From an uncultured Eubacteriales bacterium (lineage in GTDB: Bacteria; Bacillota; Clostridia; Oscillospirales; Acutalibacteraceae), in the NCBI GenBank assembly GCA_934552855.1, contig CAKTEU010000001.1, positions 1-64,000 of the forward strand: a stretch of 64,000 bases of DNA. Reading direction: 5' to 3'. The position numbers and the translations under genes were made by a program. Below are positions 50,585 through 57,634 of this stretch, in pieces; positions within the stretch are counted from its first letter, which is position 1, and each line of letters begins with the position of its first letter. The notes under the pieces were generated by a model, which was not told the DNA's origin, searched no databases, and saw only the letters and a program-made list of their open reading frames with translations.

Positions 50585-52565
50585 TGATTGTATCCTCCTT
50601 GATTTTAAAGTGTTTCAAATTAAGTTTGAACGGAGTGAAAATCCGTCCACCACCCTCATAGAATTTTGAGAAAAATTCAACATACTGAAGTCGGCTTGTG
50701 TGAACATAGGTTCCGATGAGGTTGACGGAAATGTTGACCGCATGACCGACAAGAAAAACCGGAATGAACAAAACCACTTTCCCGAACATTGCCGCAAGCA
50801 TATTGACAACATTGCCGATAACACCGGTGACAAGACTCAAAGCAAGCAGCCTTGAATAGGAAAGTATATCGCCGAGATAACCCGTTGTTGTGTTGTAAAG
50901 GCCATAGATTCCTCCGCCGAGCTTTCCGAAAATGTTCTTTGCGCTTCGTCCCGCCGTCAAAACAATCAAAATTGCGCCGACCGCAAGAAGCTTTACCCCA
51001 ACGCTTTTAACCGTTGGCGAAACTGTTGTGAGCATACTCGCACCGAAGGCGGCAAACCCGGCAACAAACACCATAACCGGAACAACGTCACAAAATGCGG
51101 CAAGCCACTGTTTCTTTTTTGCCAGCATATAAAAACGAATTGCAAGACCTGCGTAAAGATGGGCAAGACCAAACGCAAATGAAAACATCAAAAGCTTCAT
51201 GCTGTTTTCAACGGGCGTGAACCACAGCGCAAGGTCCGGCCCTTTTTCCATTCCCAAAAAGTTTGTGCAAACAGTTGGAATAAGGTCACCGAAAAATCCG
51301 CCGAAAAGAATACCCCAAATTGTTGTTGAAACACCGCACCAAAAAACAAAACTCATTGTTTTTGCTTTTGCGCCGGAAAACTTCAGCTTAAATTTTCCGA
51401 AAAGTGAAACGGCAACCATCAAAAGTCCGTAACCTGCGTCGGAAAGCATGAGTCCGAACAGCGCATAATAAAAAACGGACATAACCGGGTTCGGGTCAAT
51501 ATCGTTATTTGACGGGGGCGAATACATATTGCTGATACTCTCCACTCCGGCGGCAAACGGTTTGTTTTCAATCAAAACGGGAACGTCGTCGTTTTCGTAA
51601 TCCGGTTCAAAAACTTCCATTTGTGCGGTGAAACGCCGCTCAATCTCAAACTTGAGCTGTTCACTGTCTCTTTCCGGAACATAGCCGGTTATAAAAATTG
51701 CACGCTCGCTTGTTGCCGCTTTTTCAACGGCCGCATATTTTTCCGCCTGAACCGAGTAATAATCGGCGAGCAAACGAATTTTATCATAAAACGAAGCATT
51801 TGAAGAGATTTCAAGCGAATAATTTTCGATTTTATCTTCGGAGATTTTTATTTCATCCTCATATTTTCTGATTGCAACCGAAACAAGCGATTTTGCCGGA
51901 TTATCGGGTTTTACAAAACCGTTTTCACGCAGTGCGTTTTCAACCGCAAAAGCGTCGCCGTGATAACAAAAAACAACAACACAGGTTTGCGTTTTGCTGC
52001 CGCTGATGATTTCACAGTCAACGCCTTCCGCCTCCGGAGCGGAAGAGGCAATCATTTTGATAACATCATCTTTTGAAAGCTCCTCTTTGAAGTATCCGAT
52101 GAAAACGTTTGAGCTTTGAGTACGCACACAGCTCATCGGAATGTCAAGCTTTTCCCACGGTTTATAGTAATCAATAAGCGTTTGACGGCGAATGATTTCT
52201 CCGTTTTCAAAAGCGATTTTTTCGGTCAGTGAGTTAATTTTATCGCAGATGAGCATGATGTCGTCCGCTTCATCGCAAACGCTGCGGTATTCCTGAAGAC
52301 CAATCGGCGTACAATCGGAAAATTGCTCAAAAAACTTCTTTTTTATTCCGCAGTATTGTTCAAGCACTGCGGCACTTTTCCCCGCCCGTTCGCTTTTTTT
52401 CTCAAAGCTTTGGCAAATTGAGCTTGTTTGATATGAGGAAAGGCCGTCTTGGCCGTGGACTTCTGTCAGTTCGGTTGTTCCGGCACGCTGAAGAAAATCA
52501 ATGAGCCTCCGGCTCTCTTCCAAAATTGCGGCAAGTTCAAAGCGCATAAGCTTTATTTTTGCCAA
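50577..52565 (-). CDS. ntpI: V-type ATP synthase subunit I
   Basis: A 662-aa stator subunit (V0 subunit a). The N-terminal half is cytoplasmic, with coiled-coil stretches and the KIKLMRFELAAILEESRRLIDFLQR start. The C-terminal half has about seven transmembrane helices, with SDAGYGLLM and the LGDILSYSRLLALSLVTGVIG region that carries the essential arginine near the ion path. The start is a TTG 7 nt after AAAGGAGGTG; the first ATG, six codons on, lacks a site. Confidence 0.95.
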   Translation of the reverse strand: MAKIKLMRFELAAILEESRRLIDFLQRAGTTELTEVHGQDGLSSYQTSSICQSFEKKSERAGKSAAVLEQYCGIKKKFFEQFSDCTPIGLQEYRSVCDEADDIMLICDKINSLTEKIAFENGEIIRRQTLIDYYKPWEKLDIPMSCVRTQSSNVFIGYFKEELSKDDVIKMIASSAPEAEGVDCEIISGSKTQTCVVVFCYHGDAFAVENALRENGFVKPDNPAKSLVSVAIRKYEDEIKISEDKIENYSLEISSNASFYDKIRLLADYYSVQAEKYAAVEKAATSERAIFITGYVPERDSEQLKFEIERRFTAQMEVFEPDYENDDVPVLIENKPFAAGVESISNMYSPPSNNDIDPNPVMSVFYYALFGLMLSDAGYGLLMVAVSLFGKFKLKFSGAKAKTMSFVFWCGVSTTIWGILFGGFFGDLIPTVCTNFLGMEKGPDLALWFTPVENSMKLLMFSFAFGLAHLYAGLAIRFYMLAKKKQWLAAFCDVVPVMVFVAGFAAFGASMLTTVSPTVKSVGVKLLAVGAILIVLTAGRSAKNIFGKLGGGIYGLYNTTTGYLGDILSYSRLLALSLVTGVIGNVVNMLAAMFGKVVLFIPVFLVGHAVNISVNLIGTYVHTSRLQYVEFFSKFYEGGGRIFTPFKLNLKHFKIKEDTIND

Positions 52566-52595
52566 ATTGAAACACCTCCTTTGAAATGTTTCTTT

Positions 52596-52904
52596 TTAAA
52601 CTATATTTTTCAAAACGAGATCAATCGCTTTGTCGTACTTTTTTTCCATTGCAGAGATAACCTTTTTTTCCCGAAGATCGGCAAGCTTATTTGCCTGCTT
52701 GAGAATACCCTCGCTTGTAAGCCCGGCTTCGGAAAGTGCAAGGGCAGCTTCGCTTTTTGCCTGTTCGGCGGCGGCGTTTTTGAAAATTTCAGCCTGTTTT
52801 TTTGCGGCTTCAATAATCTCATTTGCTTCCCTTTGCGCAGCAGCCTCAGCCTTTCTTGCCGAAGATTCCGCTTTAAGGATTTCTCCAATCATTTCAGATG
52901 CCAT
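52596..52904 (-). CDS. ntpF: V-type ATP synthase subunit G/H (coiled-coil stalk)
   Basis: A 102-aa almost fully helical protein: MIGEILKAESSARKAEAAAQ through a coiled coil rich in Ala, Glu and Lys. It corresponds to NtpF of E. hirae, the partner of subunit E in the peripheral stalk. GGAGG lies 11 nt before the ATG. Overlaps the upstream kinase gene by 11 nt, showing that the kinase gene belongs to the operon. Confidence 0.9.
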   Translation of the reverse strand: MASEMIGEILKAESSARKAEAAAQREANEIIEAAKKQAEIFKNAAAEQAKSEAALALSEAGLTSEGILKQANKLADLREKKVISAMEKKYDKAIDLVLKNIV

Positions 52905-54264
52905 ATAGTATATGTCCTCCGTATATAATCAACATTTGAGAAATATTTTGAGCTTGAGAAAGTGTGGTTTCGGCACTTCCGTTAAGTTTCATTGCAACGG
53001 AAGCAACGAACAAAATGAGAAGAACCAAAGCAATCAGCGAAAGAATAATCAGTTTTTTGAGTTCTGCGGCACTTGCTTTTTTGCTTTTTTTGTTTGTCGG
53101 AAGTGCTTCAAAATTGGTTGGGCGTTTCTTTTTCGGTTTAACTTTTCCGCCGGCATAATCCATCGGGGTCACGTTTGGAATTGAAATTTCTTCACGAAGC
53201 GAAACAGCCTTTTTCGGCTTTGGCAATTCTTCTTTTTTTGAATCGGAAACAGAAGAAATGTCCTCCATTGCCTTTTTTTCTTCCGGTTTGTTGTTCGGAG
53301 AAACCGAGTAAATATCTTCATAAACAGTCTCATCAAACGGCTTTTTTTCAAGCGCATTTTTGAGATCCGCAAGCATCTGCTTCGGTGAAAGATAGCGTTC
53401 TTCCGGCTTAAAGGCGCAAGCCTTTTTAATTATTTTGAAAAGTGCTTCATCATAAAGAGCAGGTTCCGGAAGTTCCTCGCCGGCAAGACGCTTTTCAAGC
53501 GATGTGTCAAGCGAACTTACGGTAACCTTTTCCGGATACTTTTCGGTGAACGGCAATCTTCCCCTGTTGATGAGCGAATAAAGAACAAGACCCAATGAAT
53601 AGGTATCAACTGTTCCGTTGACATTTCCGGTTCTGATAAATTCAGGTGCCATGTAATACTGAGTGCGCTTGAACGCAAGCGACGTTCTTGAAGGTTCAAG
53701 GCAGCTGAAAGAGCCGAAATCACCAAGCTTACAGATTCCCCTTCTGTCAAAAAGAATGTTTTCGGGCTTGAGGTTCGGATAGATATAACCGAAATCACGG
53801 CAGCGCACAAGCGAGCGGCAAACGGAAATTCCAAGCCGAAGCGTTTCGTCAAGAGTGAAAGAAAACTCGGAAAGCAAATCGGGCAATGAACGTGCACGCT
53901 CAAGGCGGATAAGAATAATATGACCTTTTCCGTCGCTTGTTCTTCTTGTTTCCCATTCTTCATACTTCACAAAGCGTTTTCCGTTGTCAACGTTTTGAAT
54001 AACCTCAATATTATCGGTAATATTTTTAATAATCGTTTCGTAATAGCCTTCCTCGCTTTCTTCGGGGTCTGCACGGTCGGCTATCGTGTTGAATGATTTT
54101 TGTTCGCTTCGGTTTTCGCCGAGACGAATCATTTTAAGGACGGATTTTTCCTTTGTTCCGTCATCGTTAGTTTTTGAAATAAGATAAACCTTTCCGTCTG
54201 TTCCGGAACCTATCTGGCTTTCGGTGTTCCACGAACCGAACACGGGATCAAATGATTGCGGCAT
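52894..54264 (-). CDS. Membrane-anchored Ser/Thr protein kinase-like protein, catalytic Asp missing
   Basis: A 456-aa protein with an N-terminal kinase fold (residues 12-310), a charged linker and one transmembrane helix (about 402-424) with a short outside tail. Kinase motifs: Gly loop IGSGTDGKV (18-26), VLK lysine 44, DFG 182-184 and APE 206-208. The HRD motif reads YPN (162-164) in IYPNLKPEN; codon AAC replaces the catalytic Asp, so activity is doubtful. Lys166 and Asn169 remain. First gene of the V-ATPase operon; possibly a regulatory pseudokinase for it. Confidence 0.87.
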   Translation of the reverse strand: MPQSFDPVFGSWNTESQIGSGTDGKVYLISKTNDDGTKEKSVLKMIRLGENRSEQKSFNTIADRADPEESEEGYYETIIKNITDNIEVIQNVDNGKRFVKYEEWETRRTSDGKGHIILIRLERARSLPDLLSEFSFTLDETLRLGISVCRSLVRCRDFGYIYPNLKPENILFDRRGICKLGDFGSFSCLEPSRTSLAFKRTQYYMAPEFIRTGNVNGTVDTYSLGLVLYSLINRGRLPFTEKYPEKVTVSSLDTSLEKRLAGEELPEPALYDEALFKIIKKACAFKPEERYLSPKQMLADLKNALEKKPFDETVYEDIYSVSPNNKPEEKKAMEDISSVSDSKKEELPKPKKAVSLREEISIPNVTPMDYAGGKVKPKKKRPTNFEALPTNKKSKKASAAELKKLIILSLIALVLLILFVASVAMKLNGSAETTLSQAQNISQMLIIYGGHILYGI

Positions 54265-54397
54265 TTCAACTTCCTCCGTAATAAAATTTTGTCGGCAGCA
54301 AAAATAAAAGCTGCCCTATATGTCAAAAGAAAATTTCAAAATCCATTGTCACAAACAAATTAAAGTCTACTGACCCAAATTAGTATATGATTTTATT

Positions 54398-54403
54398 ATT
54401 ATA
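54398..54403 (-). promoter_or_regulatory. Candidate extended -10 promoter of the V-ATPase operon
   Basis: TGATATAAT on the minus strand, about 135 nt before the kinase gene. The -35 17 nt upstream is poor (TGGTTT). Further along, 54468-54506 holds an imperfect inverted repeat (CGGGACTGC/GCAGTTCCG) of unknown role. Confidence 0.45.
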
Positions 54404-54566
54404 TCATATGTGCCGCTTAAAAACCACTTTTTTTCAAACATTTTTTTCAAAATTTTATAAACAGTATCGGGACTGCTGCATTTAAATTGACCTGCGGCAG
54501 TTCCGATTATTCTTACTTATGATTTTCTTCAAGTTCCTTTGCCGTTTTGAAAAGCACAAATTACTG

Positions 54567-54595
54567 TTGACAATCGCGGCTTTTAAGGGTAAAAT
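54567..54595 (+). promoter_or_regulatory. Promoter of the DUF1292 gene
   Basis: TTGACA (54567-54572), 17-nt spacer, TAAAAT (54590-54595). Confidence 0.75.
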
Positions 54596-54650
54596 ATAAT
54601 TGAAATAAAACATAAATCAACCTTTTTGATTTTCGGAGGATATCTTAACA

Positions 54651-54962
54651 ATGAGCGACGAACTTAATATGGATATGGATATAGTTACCGTTGTTGACGA
54701 CGACGGCAAAGAACACATTTTTGAAGAGCTTGACCGCATTGAAACCGATGACGGTTCACGTTATGTTGCCCTCATTCCCGTTTATGACGACGAGATTGAA
54801 ATTCTTGAGGACGACGGCGACGTTCTCATCCTCAAGGTTCTTGAAGAAGACGGCGAAAGCTATCTTGTTCAAATTGAAGACGATGACGAATTTGAAACAA
54901 TCGGCAATATTTTTGAGGACCGTCTGATTGAAAAATACGAATCGGAAGACGAAGAAGAATAA
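54651..54962 (+). CDS. DUF1292 family acidic protein
   Basis: A 103-aa very acidic protein (DEEE-rich C-terminus) of the DUF1292/YrzB type. Conserved core: DIVTVVDDDGKEHIFEEL and YVALIPV, EILEDDGDVLILKVLEED. Small, cytoplasmic, function unknown; in other Firmicutes it is often near alaS/ruvX, but here it precedes a probable 6S RNA. GGAGG upstream of the ATG. Confidence 0.88.
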   Translation: MSDELNMDMDIVTVVDDDGKEHIFEELDRIETDDGSRYVALIPVYDDEIEILEDDGDVLILKVLEEDGESYLVQIEDDDEFETIGNIFEDRLIEKYESEDEEE

Positions 54963-54987
54963 TTGAACCGCCAAAAGCACAATTTAA

Positions 54988-55173
54988 TAAAGTACCCTGC
55001 CGTTCTCGATCGTTCTGTTGTTATAACCCAACACGTTATTAAACGGAGAGACGCTCGGGCAGCGGATTGCAGACCTCCCGTTTTTTCGGACGAAGGGAGC
55101 GTGAAACTGCCCGGCTATCACCATCCTGCTTTTTGCAGGTTATATAAGCAGTTCCGGCTCGGCGGGGCTTTTT
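54988..55173 (+). ncRNA. ssrS: Probable 6S RNA
   Basis: A 186-nt region with 6S RNA architecture. The ends pair by CCCTGCCG (54995-55002) with CGGCGGGG (55160-55167). The 5' side holds AACCCAACACG, then a long apical stem (TCGGGCAG with CTGCCCGG, inner CTCCC/GGGAG). The 3' side has ATCACC followed by the hairpin CCTGC-TTTTT-GCAGG, matching the 3' central bubble hairpin of 6S RNAs. It ends in GGGGCTTTTT. 6S RNA binds the housekeeping RNA polymerase in stationary phase. A TTGAAC-16-TAATAA promoter precedes it. Confidence 0.72.
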
Positions 55174-55202
55174 GTCGCAGTTTCTGCGGCATTTTTTATT
55201 TT
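55174..55202 (+). terminator. Terminator after the 6S RNA
   Basis: GTCGCAG-TTT-CTGCGGC stem followed by ATTTTTTATTTTT. Confidence 0.8.
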
Positions 55203-55232
55203 TAAAAAAGTTGGTTATACTACCATACGGTG

Positions 55233-55586
55233 ATGCTTTTGAAAGTAAAAAAATATTTTTTCGGTTTCCTCATCGGACTTGTCAATGCGCTTTTCGGCGC
55301 AGGCGGCGGAATGATTGCGGTGCCGTTTCTCAAATCGCTCGGCCTTTCGCAAAAGCAGGCACAGGCAACAGCAATTTGTGTTATCCTTCCGCTGACGGTT
55401 TTGAGCGTAACGATATATTATAAAAGAGGTTATTTTTCTTTTTCCGACGGAGTGCCGTTTTTGCTTTTCGGCTTTCCCGGTGCGCTTTTGGGAACGCTGC
55501 TGCTTTCAAAACTCAAAAACTCGTTTTTGCAAAGTTTGTTTTCGGTTTTCATGCTTTGGGCGGGTTTTCGGCTGGTGACAGGTTGA
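55233..55586 (+). CDS. TauE/SafE family permease half-protein 1
   Basis: A 117-aa membrane protein with four hydrophobic helices corresponding to the N-terminal half of TauE/SafE sulfite/organosulfonate exporters (LIGLVNALFGAGGGMIAVPFL signature). The start ATG at 55233 is preceded only by weak Shine-Dalgarno-like sequence. It stops one base before the second half. Both halves are complete domains, so this is a split gene rather than a frameshift. Confidence 0.8.
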   Translation: MLLKVKKYFFGFLIGLVNALFGAGGGMIAVPFLKSLGLSQKQAQATAICVILPLTVLSVTIYYKRGYFSFSDGVPFLLFGFPGALLGTLLLSKLKNSFLQSLFSVFMLWAGFRLVTG

Positions 55587-55587
55587 T

Positions 55588-55962
55588 ATGAAAATTCTTG
55601 TTATTTTAGGTTCATTTCTTTCCGGTGTAATCGGTTCAATGGGGTTCGGAAGCGGAACCGTGCTCATCATACTGATGACGGTTTTCCTTTCATTCGACCA
55701 AAAAACAGCGCAAGGCGTGAACCTTTTGTTCTTCATTCCCTGCGCCGTTTATGCAATTGTTTTTTATCTTAAAAAGCGACTTATAAAAAAGGAAGCTGTC
55801 TTTCCGCTGGTTGTTCCCGGCCTTTTGGGTGCAGCGGCAGGCTACGGGATTTTGACCTTTCTTTCTCCCGATCTTCTTCGAAAGCTTTTCGGCGCAATGC
55901 TTATTGCTATTGCGGCAAAGCAGCTTCTTGCTCCGCTTTTGAAACGTTTTTCAAAAAACTGA
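55588..55962 (+). CDS. TauE/SafE family permease half-protein 2
   Basis: A 124-aa protein with four hydrophobic helices and the second copy of the family motif (GSFLSGVIGSMGFGSGTVLIILM). It starts 1 nt after the preceding stop (TGATATG), giving translational coupling. It probably forms a heterodimer with the first half. Substrate unknown (sulfur-containing anions are usual). Confidence 0.82.
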   Translation: MKILVILGSFLSGVIGSMGFGSGTVLIILMTVFLSFDQKTAQGVNLLFFIPCAVYAIVFYLKKRLIKKEAVFPLVVPGLLGAAAGYGILTFLSPDLLRKLFGAMLIAIAAKQLLAPLLKRFSKN

Positions 55963-56005
55963 AAACAACCGACCGAGCGCTGTGTAAACTCGGTCGGTTG
56001 TTTTT
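55962..56005. terminator. Bidirectional terminator between TauE pair and asnB
   Basis: AAAACAACCGACCGAG pairs with CTCGGTCGGTTGTTTTT (16-bp stem); serves the plus-strand exporter genes and minus-strand asnB. Confidence 0.92.
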
Positions 56006-56036
56006 ATACAAACAGCTTTTTTGCTGAAGGTATGCT

Positions 56037-57617
56037 TTATTTCCCGCTGTCGCCGTAGTTTGAAAGAACACGTGCGGACGGATCATTGACGTTGCAGCCT
56101 TCCCAGTTTTTGTTCGGCATCCAAAAGTCGTCAACCATTCTTGCCTGGCCGGGATAGTACTTTTCAAAAAGTTCACGGTAAAGAAGCGATTCCTTTGTGA
56201 ACGGAGCGGCAAAAGTATATTTCTTTTTCTTTTCTTCAAACTCTTCGTCGGTATAAGTTCTTTCTGCAAGAGCTTTAAGGTCGTCAACCATTGAGTGTCC
56301 GACTGCGTCCGAAAAAGCAGCCTTTTCACGCATGAGGATATCATGCGGAAGATAATCGCCTTCAAACGCATGGCGAAGAAGATACTTGCCTTTTCCGTAT
56401 TTATTCATTTTGATTTCCGGGTCGAGCGTCATGATGTACTTTACAAAATCAAGGTCGCCGAACGGAACTCTCGCTTCAAGCGAATTTACCGAAATGCAGC
56501 GGTCAGCACGAAGAACGTCATACATATAAAGTTCGTGAACCCGCTTCTGCGCTTCCTTTTGAAACTCCTCTGCAGACGGCGCAAAGTCGGTATACTTATA
56601 ACCGAAAAGTTCGTCGGAAACTTCGCCGGTGAGAATAACTCTCAAATCGGTGTTTTCGTGGATATACTTGCAAACAAGATACATTCCGATTGAAGCTCTG
56701 ATTGTTGTGATGTCGTATGTTCCGAGGAGAGCAACGACTTTTTCAAGCGCATCAAGAACGTCCTGCTCGGTGATGATTACTTCGGTGTGATCCGCTCCGA
56801 TATAATCGGCAACCTCTTTTGCATACTTGAGGTCGATTGCGTCTGTGCTCATTCCGATTGCAAAGGTTTTGATTTTTTCCTTTGAAAGCTTTGCGGCAAC
56901 GCTGCAAACAAGGGAGGAATCAAGTCCGCCGGAAAGAAGGAAACCTACCGGCACATCGGAGTCAAGCCGCTTTTCAATTCCCGCAACAAGCTTGTTGTGA
57001 ATCTTTTTGCAAGCGGTTTCCACATCGTCCTTGATAACCTTTTCCGGAACGCTGATGTCGCAGTAACAGGTAAACTTTCCGTCCTTATAATAATGTCCCG
57101 GAGGGAACGGCATAATTTCATCGGTCAAACCGACAAGGTTTTTTGCCTCGCTTGCAAAAAGCATTTTACCCTCTTTGTCAAGGCCGTAAAAAAGCGGTCT
57201 GATTCCTATCGGGTCACGCGCGGCAATATATTCATGCGTTTTTCCGTCATAGATGATGAGTGCAAATTCAGCGTCAAGCTTTTGAAACATATCGGTTCCG
57301 TATTCTTCATAAAGCGGCAAAAGAAGTTCGCAGTCGGAGTCGCTTTTAAAGGTATAGCCCTTTTCCCGGAGCTCTTTTTTAAGCTTTCTGAATCCGTAAA
57401 GTTCGCCGTTGCAAACAACAAAACTTCCGTTTCTTTCAAACGGCTGCATTCCGCTTTCGTCAATGCCCATGATTGCAAGGCGGTGAAAGCCGAGAAAGCC
57501 CTTGCCCGTGTTTATCACACGGGACATATCGGGGCCCCTTGATTTTGTTTTTTCAAAGCCTTTTTGAAATTCTTCAAGCGGCAGGCTTTCGCCACAATAT
57601 CCCATAATTGAACACAT
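56037..57617 (-). CDS. asnB: Asparagine synthetase (glutamine-hydrolysing)
   Basis: A 526-aa class II glutamine amidotransferase plus synthetase. The N-terminal Cys2 nucleophile follows Met (MCSIMGYCG). RLAIMGIDESGMQPF and NGELYGFRKLKKEL mark the glutaminase domain. The synthetase domain has the PP-loop LSGGLDSSLVCS, with EVSDELFGYKY and SLEARVPFGDLDFV. It makes asparagine from aspartate, ATP and glutamine. It follows glnN by 17 nt and is probably in the same transcript, so it consumes glutamine made by GlnN and shares its control. Confidence 0.96.
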   Translation of the reverse strand: MCSIMGYCGESLPLEEFQKGFEKTKSRGPDMSRVINTGKGFLGFHRLAIMGIDESGMQPFERNGSFVVCNGELYGFRKLKKELREKGYTFKSDSDCELLLPLYEEYGTDMFQKLDAEFALIIYDGKTHEYIAARDPIGIRPLFYGLDKEGKMLFASEAKNLVGLTDEIMPFPPGHYYKDGKFTCYCDISVPEKVIKDDVETACKKIHNKLVAGIEKRLDSDVPVGFLLSGGLDSSLVCSVAAKLSKEKIKTFAIGMSTDAIDLKYAKEVADYIGADHTEVIITEQDVLDALEKVVALLGTYDITTIRASIGMYLVCKYIHENTDLRVILTGEVSDELFGYKYTDFAPSAEEFQKEAQKRVHELYMYDVLRADRCISVNSLEARVPFGDLDFVKYIMTLDPEIKMNKYGKGKYLLRHAFEGDYLPHDILMREKAAFSDAVGHSMVDDLKALAERTYTDEEFEEKKKKYTFAAPFTKESLLYRELFEKYYPGQARMVDDFWMPNKNWEGCNVNDPSARVLSNYGDSGK

Positions 57618-57634
57618 TGGAAAATGCTCCTTCC

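Noticed and set aside
55233..55962. Interpretation of the TauE/SafE halves as one frameshifted gene
   Set aside because: Each half is a complete four-helix repeat, the second has its own ATG right after the stop, and such half-size members are plausible in Clostridia.
56997..57542. 181-codon open frame antisense to asnB
   Set aside because: Shadow of asnB with no initiation signal.
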